From Incurvaria masculella (lineage: Eukaryota; Arthropoda; Insecta; Lepidoptera; Incurvariidae), in NCBI GenBank assembly GCA_946894095.1, contig OX335642.1:7203021-7267020 (forward strand): 64,000 nucleotides of DNA, given 5' to 3'. Positions 25,185 to 36,904 of the stretch are shown piece after piece. How positions within the stretch are numbered: the stretch's first letter is position 1; every line of letters begins with the position of its first letter. The position numbers and the translations under genes are program-made. Under the pieces are notes generated by a model. That model did no database searches. It saw only the letters and a list, made by a program, of their open reading frames with translations, and had not been told where the DNA came from.

Positions 25185-26470
25185 TCTTACTAATAGACAT
25201 TATAAATGTGAAAGTTCATATATTTGTTAATCAATTATGCCTTAACTCGTGAATTTGGATGACACTTGGCGGGTATATATTCTATGTCGTGGATTGGTAC
25301 TTATTAATGTTTATCTCAGAGCAAATTCAGCCATACATTCGTCCAAAACAACATAGTTACTAGTAGAGCCGGATGCCGCAGCTAGTAAAAATGTAGAGAT
25401 CGCGCAATATGATCGTTATAAAATTATAGACGTGAAAAAAAAGTCTAGTTCTGAAAATGTAGTTCATCCATCTAAACATAGCGTCTAGTGAGCACTGACC
25501 ATTATAACGGTTACTTAAACGTCTGGATTTTTTCTCAGATTTTTACGTTGCCAAACCGGACAACTAGTTTTAGTCAAATCCACGTATAAAGTTAAGCAAC
25601 TTTACTTCTGACTTTTGACGTGTCTATAGTACCATTTTAAAAAAAAAATCTAAACACTAGGTGAGCATTAATAACTCTAACGAGATCCCAAGTATTCGTC
25701 CTGTATTCACAACTCCATCTACATTAATTTAATTAAATGTCATTTTAACACCCGCTATTAATAATTTTATATTTTCCCTGCAATTTTTAACATTTGCACG
25801 TTTTTGTGGTCCCTCCAGCGACTACCATTACGAATTGAGTCAGCGGGAGCACAGGTTGAAGTAAGGAATTTATATTATACTAACTGTGGTACCCGGCTCC
25901 GCTCGGGTTAGTGTCGGCTAAATTATTTCATGGATAAAAAGTAGCCCACATGACTGGTCCAAAATAGGGTCAAACTGGTCCAGGACAATGTATCCGTCTA
26001 CCAAATTTAATCAACATCGTTTGAGCCGAAATAGCATGATTGAACGAGAAACATCCAATAATTCCCATTTACAGCTTCGTTGACCCGCCGAGCCGTGCAG
26101 AGCATTGCAGTTTGTATGATAGCCATATCTTAGCGTAAGCGGAACTGAATTTGATTTAGCCTATCCTGATTCCCGGGTAGTTAAATGTACGTGTACTAAG
26201 TTTCATCTAATTCGGATAGTCGATTTAAGAGTTATGCAGGAACATACATTTCGACAAAGGTAAATACTAAGAATTTTTGTACTATACATTCTGTGTACTT
26301 TATCTGATTCAAAATCTGAATCTGAATCGGAATCATACATACATACAGAACTGATTTCTAAAAATCGTCAATTTAGTTTTAGTATCATACATAAAGTCTA
26401 CAAACGAAGTATCTTAGAAAACAAACTTACTCCATGAACACCCCTTACAGATTTATTATTAGTATAGACT
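25185..26470 (+). repeat. Cluster of degraded transposon sequence
   Basis: Segments typical of old lepidopteran elements occur here: ATTATAAATGTGAAAGTTC-like at 25199, GCCGGATGCCGCAGCTAGTAA-like at about 25369-25388, and CCCGGCTCCGCTCGGGTTAG at about 25893-25912. A second CCCGGCTCTGCTCGGGT occurs at 26480. No coding region remains; exact family not determined. Confidence 0.5.
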
Positions 26471-27084
26471 AGCTGAGGTGCCCGGCTCTGCTCGGGTCAA
26501 TATCTCAACAGCAGCGCCATCTACCGGGTTGAAGTGTGAATCTTAACCATCTAGGGACCCACTGTAACTCATTTCAATCAATAAAATATCAGTGATACAA
26601 ACACGTGTATGTAAAATATATGTCAAAATTATAGTGATGTCTAACCTTGGCTAACGTCTTTTGCTCCATCAGTATTATAATGTGAACGTAACTTACATAA
26701 TTTAAGTCGGAAACGAGACTCAGGAAATGTAAATATACTTTTTCGTGCTAAGCAGGTACGTCGCTTATTCCAAGGAATGTGATATACTATGTATGTATAA
26801 TCGACCTGGAAGCAAGGACACATTAATTGAAGAAAGTGCCCGGTAAAAGAACTACTTTACAAATATTCTGCAAGGCTACTTCCGAACCAGAAAAAGATAC
26901 CATTCTCGGGTATTGCGTCTACCAATTTCGCCACCAGCTATATAACCATAATTTGTAATGATCCTGCAGTCCCTCCTCTCGTAATGAATGCCTCCTACTA
27001 ACACAGTGTTTAAGATTATACCTACATACATTTATTTAACGCTTCCAAATTCTCAAACGCCAGAGAGAAAACATCTGACTGTAG
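26471..27084. other. Intronic sequence with repeat trace
   Basis: Begins with the second CCCGGCTCTGCTCGGGT trace; otherwise no recognised features. Confidence 0.4.
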
Positions 27085-27300
27085 TTAGTTCGCTTACGAA
27101 TTCGGGACGCACAACATCGAATGTTTATTGCAATAAACAGCGTCCTCTGAAGTTCTAACGTGTCGTTGAAACTCTAGAAAATCAGAGGTGAGCTAATTCA
27201 TAAGCGAACTCACTCGCCGGCGCTGCCGCCATTGTATGTACAAATGGCTACGCCGCCCCATACAACCGAGTTTAGGTTGCTACTCACGTCTTTGCATGCT
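27085..27300 (+). repeat. Dispersed repeat F, copy 1
   Basis: Matches 45752-45990 (same orientation) and the complement of 31655-31840. Internal inverted motifs CGCTTACGAATTC and ATTCATAAGCG suggest a small foldback/MITE. Ends in CTCACTCGCCGGCGCTGCC. Confidence 0.75.
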
Positions 27301-29204
27301 CGTTATTTGTACTAAAGCAAGTCGCCATTTTGTCAAACTTGTCCCCAGACGCCCTAGTAGTAGCGTAGATTAGAGAGTTGTTTAATCTATGGTAGTAGGT
27401 GTGACCGAGCGATGCAACCAATATTTGTTTGTAGTTTGAACGAGAGTTTGAACGTATATAAGACAGCGACCAGGAGCGGATCTAGGCCAGCAGCATTTCT
27501 AGCGGGATTTCCTGTCCTGTGCCATAAACAATAGACTCAAACGTGTAGTAAATTTAATAATAATAACTCGAAAATTCACGAAAATGTTTACTACCGTAAA
27601 ATAAAATGGGAAAAAACTAAATGAAACAGCTGCCATCGTTACGACGAACAAAGCAGACAGATGTACAATAAAGCTCGCGAGTGAAAGAGAAAGCGATGCG
27701 GATTAAAAATGGAACGCGCAGGATTAACGCTGTATACCAATATTTCATTGAAACAGCGTAGGTTGGAGTAAGTTTGCGCAGCAATTTGAGCCATAAATCT
27801 TGCACGATTGAGTTTATGTTTGCTTTGCAGGCTCCAACGACCCTACGCCGTTCATGGAATCAATTACGAGTCTGTGCCTGTACGAGTTGCCAATTCAATA
27901 AATTTGTTGACGATTAACAATAGTTTTAAATTTGCAATTTTATTTATTTCAGCATGGAACGAGCGTCAAACCAGCCTTTATTATAGTAAAATAATATACC
28001 TACATAAATTTATTTCCAGGGTCTCTTCGTCGACTCTAGCAGGAGTAGACGCCAACCTCACATCACCCCGGCTTGCGGTCCTGTGACTGGTGTACCTGGC
28101 TACAGTATCACCTTACTTATCATCGACACTGCCATCTATTCTGGTTTGTCATAACCAAATAGAAATAATGGGTATTGGAACTAATATGTATACCCATTCC
28201 TTATCGCGCGTTTGGGGAATGAGGGCTAGACGAAAAATTGTGTCCTCGACACTTTTTCTGTCAAACAGACACCGACCCTTTTCACATTGACAAAAGTAAC
28301 AGGGCTACAGAAATTATAAGATGTTTTAAAATTTTGTAACACAATAATCTGTGGCTGAACCCCGTGTGTGACCTCGCAGCTTTTGTTTAATTTTTGATCC
28401 TCCTTAATTTCTAAGGAATTTTAAATATAATTAAATCTCGGCAAAATACCGTCAAAGGGCGGCAGAAATTGTTAGGAGATGCTTTTTTTTTCAAGACCTC
28501 TGTCTTGAAATCGAGACAATTCGCCAATTTCCAGTTGATATTCTTCAGTTTTTATTATGTTCCCCTCATTTTCTTCTCAATGATATTCGTCACATTTTAA
28601 CATGTATCGTATGAGATTTTTTTTACATCTGTGATTTGTGACTGGGCCCTGTTTTTTTTTGTCGAATTCGATAAAAAAATACTGAATATTTTCTAACTTT
28701 TAAACCTTACTATGCCCAGTTGCCAGAATCATTAGGATAAGATTACCTAACGATTAATTTAGATTACGATGTAATTACGATAGTTGAGAGTTTACTCTCC
28801 ACCTATACTGTTATAATATTAGTGTTGTATATACTTATAATGATCTTTGTTATCAGTCGTAACCATCGCTAACTAGTTGGTGTGTATCAAAGAGAAGATA
28901 ATAACAATCTCTCGAAGTTTCTTGGCGATTCTTCATTTAACCATCAGAAAACATATTGTTAACGAATTTTAGTGTGTAATATACATCTAACGGAGGAAAT
29001 AAACTGAAATCCATTAAAACAAAAGCTTCACGTCTCAACGAAAAGCGGTATAAACATTGCTAAGATATCATTTAATATAAGCAAGGTTCTCGGTATAGCA
29101 TGCACCTAGTTCCGATTTATTTATTGTGTTGTGTTAATGTGATGACACTAGGCGTAATATTAACCGTCAGTTTTAGTAAGGAACTGGATATAGATAACTA
29201 ATAT
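27301..29204. other. Intronic sequence, nothing recognised
   Basis: Several short open frames (e.g. 27808-28086) show no domain or codon signature I can support. Confidence 0.4.
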
Positions 29205-29290
29205 AACTGCCCTATTGGATGAAAGATGGTCGAAGCCGCTATGAAAATTGCCCGTATTTCCGCCCAATTAAATATGTCACAACATCTAGC
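29205..29290 (+). mobile_element. SINE A fragment, forward
   Basis: Contains GATGGTCGAAGCCGCTATGA, AAATTGCCCGTATTTCC and a CCCAATTAAATATG remnant. Confidence 0.65.
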
Positions 29291-29454
29291 AACATATTAA
29301 TATATTTAGTTCGTTGTAACCGTTAGTTGGACGTGTGACCTCACCGTACCAAAACGAGATCTCGCTTCGCCTAGCCGAAAAACGTAACGCGACGTGAAAT
29401 TTACCAACCTTTAAAAAACACAATCTAAAAAGGGAAATTAAAAAAAATCAGTTA

Positions 29455-29600
29455 CCACGGACTAGGCAGCGGGCGTAATCCCTTTCTGCGAAAAAATCCC
29501 TTAGAAATGAAGAGGAGCTCCTTTCCTCGGGTTGTCCCTTTCTTTTGATGATTTCTTTCTGCGCTAATCCCTCCCCGGGGGTTTTTTGGAAGCGAGACGA
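29455..29600. other. Single-copy block with two TAATCCC sites
   Basis: TAATCCC occurs at 29476-29482 and 29565-29571, each next to TTTCTGCG, 89 bp apart. TAATCC is the preferred core of K50 homeodomains such as Otd/Bicoid. It sits inside an otd intron, so autoregulation is conceivable, but this is inference. Confidence 0.25.
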
Positions 29601-30039
29601 CCAAAGTTTTTACATGTTCTGTGTCTATTGTTTCCATAAATCCATTCGCTCGGTTGGACACATCGTTCTAAATAGGCGATTAATTACTCTTGTGCACAAT
29701 CTCTAGCGATTTCTTGATCAACATGTCGAGTACATTTTTTTCTTATCTCTTTTTCTGTATAATTTTATCTTCTGTGTGTTATATTGTCTATTTCTGTTTA
29801 TTATCGTAAATAAAATAAAAAAAGCCGTCCATCGAAGCGTGCGCAGTGACAGCACTGCAAGGCTTCGGAAAACCCTCGATGTCTCATGAGCGCGCTGATG
29901 GTAAAACTGAGTGTGATATATTTGCATCCATTGGATCGAGTCTAAAAGCTATGCTTGGTCATCATTTTCATCATAAAATCTCCGGATAAATAAAACGTAA
30001 AAGTCGTACCTCGGGAACACGGGTATGCGATTTTCACTC
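29601..30039. other. Intronic sequence, nothing recognised
   Basis: No supported features. Confidence 0.4.
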
Positions 30040-30151
30040 GAGAGGTATTTCTCTTTCTGAGTTGGTTAGGTCTATTTTGTCACCACTGCGAGCTGTTTCA
30101 TGGCTTTGAATCCACGTAAGTATAGGTCGACTCTACTAGATGAAAAGGTTT
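30040..30151 (+). mobile_element. SINE A fragment, forward, degraded
   Basis: Contains TTTCTCTTTCTGAGTTGG, GCGAGCTGTTTCATGG and GAATCCACGTAAGTATAGGT, then continues directly into TIR element D. Confidence 0.6.
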
Positions 30152-30690
30152 TAAGGCGGCCCAACCCGGCGGGACTAACTCATTCGCGGGCATGGTACAA
30201 AACCGTGCTGTTGCGCTCTGGGACCTTCTGTGCTCCGTGATGAGGAAGATGCAACATGTCCACAAAAAAGACAATGTGCATAGTGTATGATTTGGTAAGA
30301 TTTACGAAAATTTTAATTTCAAAACGACTTATAGCTAAAAGTAAACCATGACCGCTGTAGTAAAAAATCTAACAAAAACCAAATAGATTATAAATCTTGA
30401 TTAAATAAGCTATGTCTTATGACTAATCTTTTTAAGATGTTCTTACTTTATCATTGCGTAATCCACCTCCAAAGTTATTGTATAGTAGGTATAACGCGCA
30501 AAAAAATCAAACTTTCGGACCTTATAATTTAGAAACCAAACACAATTTTACAATGCCAATGGTCATCAGACATCTAGTTCGATCAAATAAAGCTATTTTG
30601 AGTAAAATTTTGGATCTCTGACAAGAAATATGGGCGTGATCTTCTTTCCCCTTTTGTATGGGGAGATGAGCGGGATGGGCCACCTTAAGC
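30152..30690 (-). mobile_element. ~535-bp non-autonomous TIR element D, copy 2
   Basis: Reverse-orientation partner of 16308-16842. Ends GGCGGCCCAACCCGGCGGG (left) and CGGGATGGGCCACC (right) are imperfect inverted repeats. No coding capacity. Confidence 0.8.
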
Positions 30691-31054
30691 CCGCCCGCAC
30701 ATTGGATGACATAACGGTTTAAAAGCGTTTTCTTGCTTTGTCAAACTATGAGCCGGGTTATCATGTTCTACCAAAATCACGGTAACCCAACCGAACGTCG
30801 TAAGTACAACCAGTAAATGCCGTAGTAAAATGCATCTTATTCGGATGCGAACGTCTCGGTTCCACCCGAAAATATCCAGACGCTTCCGGTTTCTACGGAA
30901 CGAAGCGCGCGCGATGCTCTTCCGAACATGCCGAAATATTTATTCTGTGATGCGGGTACCCACTGCTCGTGCTGACCAACCCGCACGAAGCACCCGAATG
31001 CATGAAAACACAAAACATACGGACATAGAATGAAGCTTTCTTAAATTACAAATC
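30691..31054. other. Intronic sequence, GC-richer
   Basis: Moderately CG-rich near 30830-30990; no repeat or gene identified. Confidence 0.35.
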
Positions 31055-31195
31055 TGACAACGTTTAGGGATAGGAAAACGTTAGGGCCTTGAAAACGATT
31101 TCGCCGTGCAAAATTGTGCCTTGGCCAATCGACAATGAATTCATTTCTTAAAATTTCCAAATCTAATATTTCCTGTGACTTACGACAACCTTAAC
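31055..31195 (+). repeat. Dispersed repeat E, copy 2
   Basis: See copy at 24118; contains TCTGACAACGTTTAGGGATA, AACGATTTCGCCGTGCAAAA and AATTTCCAAATCTAATATTT. Confidence 0.7.
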
Positions 31196-31199
31196 TATG

Positions 31200-31460
31200 T
31201 TTTTCTTTAATATATTTTGAAATCGTAGTAGCTATAATCGTAGTCTCCTATGTTTTCATAAATTAGTTTTTCTCGTAAATGACTGAGTTAAAAGCAGTTT
31301 CATTGTGCACACTTTAATATTCCAGTAAAAAAAACTTTTATAAAATTTTAAAACATTTGTTAGAGAAGTTGTTGGCATAATTACACCAAATAAATTTAGA
31401 AATGAAGTAGGAAATAGCTTTCCCTTTTTGTATAGGCTGACGCGAAAAAATACCCTCTTA
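31200..31460 (+). repeat. Dispersed repeat K, copy 1
   Basis: Shares CTATGTTTTCATAAATTAGT followed by TTTTCTCGTAA, a GCACACTTT block and ACCCTCTTA with 53240-53470, same orientation. Confidence 0.7.
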
Positions 31461-31514
31461 TATCCTATAACTTAGGACATAAATTACTTCATAAATTGAT
31501 TTCTAACTTACCTA

Positions 31515-31650
31515 ACTGAACGTGGGTGGCTTATACACCTAACTGTCATGATATCAACCCAGCACCTCATAGGAACTTGGTGTCAAGCCAGGTTCTTCCT
31601 TGTAATGCAGACTACATTGAACTGATTGGAAACCACGGACAATAGCCCAC
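31515..31650 (-). mobile_element. SINE A fragment, reverse
   Basis: Contains CTGAACGTGGGTGGCTTA, GGTGTCAAGCCAGGTTCTTC and GAAACCACGGACAATAG. Confidence 0.75.
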
Positions 31651-31654
31651 CGAG

Positions 31655-31840
31655 CATGGAAGGAGAGCAGTAGCGATACAAAAATGGTAGCGCCGGCAAA
31701 TAGGATCGCTTTCGAATTCGTTAACTACTGATTTTCTCGAGTTTTATCGACATGTAAGAACACGTAAGAACTTCACAAGACCCTTTTTAGCGCAACAAAA
31801 TCGATGTTGCGCGTCCCGAATTCGTAAGCGAAGTAACTTT
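31655..31840 (-). repeat. Dispersed repeat F, copy 3 (reverse)
   Basis: The complement matches repeat F at 27085, including CGCTTACGAATTCGGGACGC and TGTGAAGTTCTTACGTG. Confidence 0.7.
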
Positions 31841-31847
31841 TTTTATG

Positions 31848-32215
31848 GAACCTGACGTGGATGGTTAACACCGCACAACTACCGTTATGCGGTTATGCGT
31901 ACTTTCCCGAAGGAATTAGGAGTTATGCCAGGTCCTTCCCTTTATGAGCACAGCTACACTAAGCTGGATGGAAAACACGGACAATGTTTAATTGCCCCTT
32001 TAACCATAGCTTCATCCAATACGGTATCAACCCGACGTAGTGGGGGAAGGCGATCTACAGTTTTACATGAGTTTCGAACCAAGATATAGCTCACATTCGT
32101 AACGGATTGCACTTATCAAACTCAGAAAGAGAAAGAAAGTAGTGCCGCGGCGGGGATTTGAACCCAGACTTCTCGCATAAAAGGCCTTTCTACTGGTTTT
32201 CCACTAACTCGTGGC
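31848..32215 (-). mobile_element. SINE A copy, reverse, near full length
   Basis: Tail GAACCTGACGTGGATGGTTA at the left, body with TTATGCCAGGTCCTTCCCTT, and a tRNA-like head at the right. The complement of 32153-32165 gives a B-box-like GGGTTCAAATCC. Confidence 0.88.
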
Positions 32216-32499
32216 TACGCTGCCGCCTTACGATTGAGCTTCGATCGCTACTCCCCTCCTTCCATGCTCGCGGGTTTCCGCTACTGACCCTTTCTGGCAC
32301 ACATTTAAGTGGGTGTGGTAGCCCATCAATGTCCAGCACCATAAAAAGCTAAATTCGTATTTTCATCAACAGAACCAGTCGGTTCTCGAGTCCCCCGCCC
32401 GTTTCCAAACAGCCATTACAGCGTAGGCACATAGCGTGTCCCGGAGAACGTCGCTGTACCTACCTGCTCCGCTCCAGTCGAGTGCCGGGCGCTAAGCCG
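32216..32499. other. Mixed repeat traces and single-copy DNA
   Basis: 32205-32275 resembles the right part of repeat F (GGCTACGCTGCCGCC). Next to it is a SINE A-like tail near 32320-32345. No gene. Confidence 0.45.
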
Positions 32500-32590
32500 C
32501 TTACCGGGGTGGCGGGGGTGGTGGTGGGGGGGGGGTACCTCCACCACCTCCCTCGTCACTCCACACCCCCCCCCCTCCCCCCGGGGCCGC
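32500..32590. other. G-run/C-run tract with quadruplex potential
   Basis: GGGGTGGCGGGGGTGGTGG then ten consecutive G (about 32504-32535), followed by long C runs (about 32562-32583). The G-rich half has at least four G-tracts; the opposed G and C runs could also pair as a hairpin. Confidence 0.8.
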
Positions 32591-33594
32591 CGAGGACAGG
32601 AGGAGGAACGCGGATGAAATATTCCCGCTACTCTTACGCATTTAACTAGCAGTCCTGAAGAAGACTCTGATAGCGGCAGGGGCTGAAGGTAAAAAAGTTC
32701 TTAGAGTGGGATTGTTTGAAACTCACCTGTATAGTTGCAGCGTAGCCACGTTTGTAGTCATTCTGCTCACGAATTCGCTCACTCCGGATGTTTTGGGGGT
32801 CCAACCAAAGATAAAACTAATAATTACTCCAACGACGCGTAGAACGCCATTTAGTGCACCAAACATTCGAAATGTGCGTAAACCGAGTATCTATTACGAG
32901 TCGCAAATTACTTAACGGAAAAGCGGTAAGAATAGAACAGGCATTTGAATGAGACATATATTTTCAACCCATTTAATATTTTTACAAAAATGTAAAAATC
33001 CATGGACGGGTGATTTAGTGTATCCCTTACGTGTCTCCTTCATTCAATGGTGTAAACCTGCGGAAAGAAAGAGCTTAGCGAAATTTCGATAAATTCGAAA
33101 GTTACGAATTCAAAAATCACTCATCGATAAATCGCTTAGATCAGTGATTTTTAACTCGTAATAGAGACTATGAGCTTTTACGAGTTAAATCACTTATCGT
33201 TAAATCGCTACGTATTTCATCATAGATTCTCATAGATCATCGATTTCGCCATTGATTTGAGGGATACATTAAATCGCCGGTCTATAGATTTTTATATCCG
33301 TGTAAATACATATTTTCAACACGTTTATATTATTTCATATTCCTTTACTATACAAATCCAATGGGATAATTCTGCGAAATCGACGAAGTTATATCTAACT
33401 CGTAATGGAGGCTGAGCTTAGGAATTGGAGGCGCGTATCCGTCAATATATTATCACTAAAGCGTGGCAACGCTGCCTCTACACAGTTGAGTTTCGGTCGC
33501 CACTTTTGTCCTTATGATCCTTCCTAATCGGTGGTTTAAAACGACTTATAAAGAGTCGTGGTGGACCGGATAGTGGAACTTTGGACGTACTAAT
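32591..33594. other. Intronic sequence, few features
   Basis: A repeat-F-like fragment lies near 33465-33530 (GCGTGGCAACGCTGCC). Otherwise nothing recognised. Confidence 0.4.
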
Positions 33595-34101
33595 GTTAGT
33601 TCTCATAGTATCATTCAGACAAATGTAAGCATGAAACAGGCTTTATAGTTAGTTCTCATAGTATCAGTCAGAGAAATGTAAGCAGGAAATAGGTTTTATA
33701 GTTAGTTCTCATAGTATCAGTCAGATAAATGTGACCATGAAATAGGCTTTATAGTTAGTTCTCATAGTATCAGTCAGAGAAATGTAAGCAGGAAATAGGT
33801 TTTATAGTTAGTTCTCATAGTATCAGTCAGATAAATGTAACCATGAAATAGGCTTTATAGTTAGTTCTCACAGTATCAATCAGAGAAATGTAAGCATGAA
33901 ATTGGCTTTATAGTTAGTTCTCATAGTATCAGTCATATAAATGTAACCATGAAATAGGCTTTATAGTTAGTTCTCACAGTATCAGTCAGATAAATGTAAG
34001 CATGACATTGGCTTTATAGTTAGTTCTCATAGTATCAGTCAGAGAAATGTAAGTATTAAATAGGTTATGTATTTATTTATCATAGTATCCCTGAGAGAAA
34101 T
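33595..34101 (+). repeat. 53-bp minisatellite, ~9 units
   Basis: Unit contains GTTAGTTCTCATAGTATCAG and AAATGTAAGCATGAAATAGG. Variants AGAGAAATGTAAGCAGG and AGATAAATGTAACCATG alternate in the middle, so a 106-bp dimer is the higher-order unit there. The last unit (34066-34101) is degenerate. Confidence 0.95.
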
Positions 34102-34204
34102 CAGCTGCATAGTTTAGGATTCTTTATCACACAAGCCAAAAGCCAGGATTGGCTTTAGATGATAGTTCGTACCTCAGAGGCGCGTGGGCTTGCATTCAAA
34201 AAGT

Positions 34205-34285
34205 CAAAGTCCTGATATGGTACCTAATTTCTTCCGAAATAATGTCAAGACGGTTGTGTCGTATAAGCCATCCATGTCTAGTTAA
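34205..34285 (+). mobile_element. SINE A tail fragment, forward
   Basis: Contains GTCCTGATATGGTACCTAAT and AAGCCATCCATGTCTAG. Confidence 0.75.
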
Positions 34286-34359
34286 ATCCAAAAAGAAGCG
34301 AAGTGTCCGTGTCAGTACCTAAATGGAACCCGCCTTCAAGTAACGTATCTTCGTAGATT

Positions 34360-34640
34360 TCGCACCCCTCCTGCCTCGTCCGCTGCAGAGAGACTCCGCG
34401 TTTTTCCGCCAACACCTCCCCCCTGGCCTCTCCCCTCTTCCCCCCTACCCCCTTCACCCGGCCCTCCAGCTGCGGGGGTATGTTTTGATTATTTCAGTAG
34501 CAGGCTCGTTGTTGTGGCCGCGTAAATTATGCACGGCCCCAAATGAATTCTGGAGACAGATTTTGACGTTTCGCGGGGGAGTCCCGCGCGGAACGGTGGC
34601 CGCTTTAATTTTATGTATTGCTTTGTACGTAAATAGCCTA
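34360..34640. other. GC-rich single-copy block, candidate regulatory DNA
   Basis: C-rich left part (about 34410-34470), then GTGGCCGCGTAAATTATGCA and GTTTCGCGGGGGAGTCCCGC. No repeat match and no credible ORF. It is about 2.3 kb inside the intron from the first coding exon. Confidence 0.25.
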
Positions 34641-34914
34641 GCCTGAGGGCTTTTTATTTATTTGTGAAAGTGCGTGTCTACCTACAAAAAAGATGACAGG
34701 CTCGTGCTTCCAAGACACCGAAATCGAAAATTTCACCCAAGCAATTACTTACGTCTTGTTTATGTAAAAGCGTTACACATGGTGTACTGCAGGACCTCAC
34801 ATAAGTAAGAGTCCGACGACGCCCATGGGCTTTCAAACTTTTACGAGGCTTTCAAAACTATGCCGGCCGGCCAGCCGGACCCTAGTTTGTACTTTGGGGA
34901 AAATACTCTAGATT

Positions 34915-35080
34915 CGTTATCCATAGTGTCGGCGAATTGTGGAAAGCACTACTGAGGTTTGGTGTTCACAGTCCGTGTGTAAGTTTAGAAGCCCATGGGC
35001 ATTGTCAAGCCCCTCTTATGTCAGGGCCTGGGGTATGCCATCGTCACCCTTAACACAACCCTTAACACAAAAAGCACAGG
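34915..35080 (+). repeat. Dispersed repeat H, copy 1
   Basis: Shares GTGTAAGTTTAGAAGCCCAT, GGGCATTGTC and GTATGCCATCGTCACCCTTA-like blocks with 44750-44905 in the same orientation. Confidence 0.7.
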
Positions 35081-35524
35081 CTGAAACATAAAACTGTAGC
35101 GACCTAGCGCCCTCTACTGAGAGCTGCTAGTTTCACATGCCACAAATCAACATAAAGATGCATAGAAGCTAGTTAACATGGCGCTAGATGGCGCTACCCG
35201 CTAGACATGAAGTATATATCGCACTAACGAAGTTTCCCAGCGAGTTAACACATATACAACATTCAAATCACGACTAAGGGAGAGCAGCTGCGCAGCCGTG
35301 GGTCTCAAGACCTGACCCACCTTTTCATCTCTCCACAAAACTTAAGAAATGACAGAATTTTAAAGCCGTTAATTATTATTACAACTGGAATTGTATAAAC
35401 ATATACGGCAGTGAACTTCATGTTCATTCAATGCACTACGTCTCTCGTGCATTATTAGAGATGTAGACAGAAGATAGACGTTGCAGATGTTAAACATGTA
35501 ACAGAAGTAATTTCGAAGTCAATT

Positions 35525-35684
35525 GGCCGAGTGCACAAAAGAACAAAAAATCAAAATCAACATCAAAGCATGATCAAACACGTCACTTTGTGTGGACAGT
35601 ATGAAAGGAACTCTATTCGGATCACTAAAAGTGACGTGTTTGAACATTGATTAACTCAGTCGTCTCTTCGTGCAACCGGGGCTA
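35525..35684. mobile_element. MITE C, copy 1
   Basis: Starts GGCCGAGTGCAC and ends CTTCGTGCAACCGGGGCT, imperfect inverted ends. Contains an internal inverted pair around AAACACGTCACTTT / AAAGTGACGTGTTT. Closely matches 43789-43944. Confidence 0.85.
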
Positions 35685-36904
35685 CTAATGCCAATTATAA
35701 AAAAATCACATCCAATACCTACAGAATAGGTGCCTATGTACGCCCGACAGCAACGTTTTATAAACATAAATTTTATCATACCCTCAAAATGTCTGCCATT
35801 AAATCGCCACGCCTAGCCTGCCCATTTCGCTCCTGGCCCCAAGAGACAATTCATTTCCCAAGATATTCCTACTTAAACGTCCGTGAACAACTTTGCCTCC
35901 TGTTTCCATGGCAACTGAACCCCCGTCCCTCTCCCATTTCTCTCAAGTAGTCTGAAACCCCCTTCAACCCCCTGCCTCGTGTACCTTGCATACCCGCCCC
36001 GCACAAATACAAGATATTTTGCCAGTAGCGATGCGCACCCGAACGAAACGGACGTCTTCAAAGCAGAAAACACCCGCGGCGACCGCGACCTTACCGCCAT
36101 AAACACACGGATCACTTTCCAACGACACAAACAACGGAGGCACTAGAAACACGTGCAGGGATGGTGGCTTTTAACGTAGCCGCCGGCTTTAATACCTGTA
36201 ACTGAAATTGAGGCAGCTTTGCGGGAGGTCTTTTCAGAAACGCTCTTAAACGTTGAGCGCTAAAGTCACTTTTCAAATACAGCTTTTATTACTTTGCCCT
36301 TTTAATATGTTGCCTTACGTGTGTAGCTACGGTATGGAGGTCTTTAAGCGAAATTGACTGAAAAATATATAAACTGTTCGCGATATGAGAAAAGTCAATG
36401 TTAGTCGGTACCACTTATCGATGTTTTTATACTTTTTCTTTTTGGAATTCGTTTTATAACAGGTTTTACAAATTCAAAATGAAATTGGAAGTAAAATAAT
36501 GCTTTATTGTGTACCTGTTGGAAATTCGTTTAACAATACATTTACGGTTCAAATTAAATATTCTAGAAGTTTGTAAATCTTAAAAGATGGCCTGGTATTG
36601 GCAAACGCACTGTACTTAAAGCAACGGTGGTATTATTCCGAGATTTATGATAAGAAATCAAAAACATGACCTGGGTCTCCGTAATTTCATTTTATTTACC
36701 ATGCGCCTTGAGCTTCTATGTAACTGCCTAATTTTACATAAATTTACACAACATTTTAATCCCGTAAAAACAGACAATATCTTTCGTAAATCATTTTCAA
36801 CACTACTAGGGAACATTCAATCTTATATTTATTTCCACTGTAAGGTTAACGTGAGTAAATTAATAATTAAAGAATTATAAACAATGGCGGACTTAAACAC
36901 TCAC
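35685..36904. other. Intronic sequence flanking the first coding exon
   Basis: Moderately GC-rich near 35880-36230, AT-rich to 36880. No repeat or gene identified. Confidence 0.4.

Noticed and set aside
33595..34101. CRISPR-like regular repeats
   Set aside because: Units are contiguous with no unique spacers, and the DNA is clearly eukaryotic.
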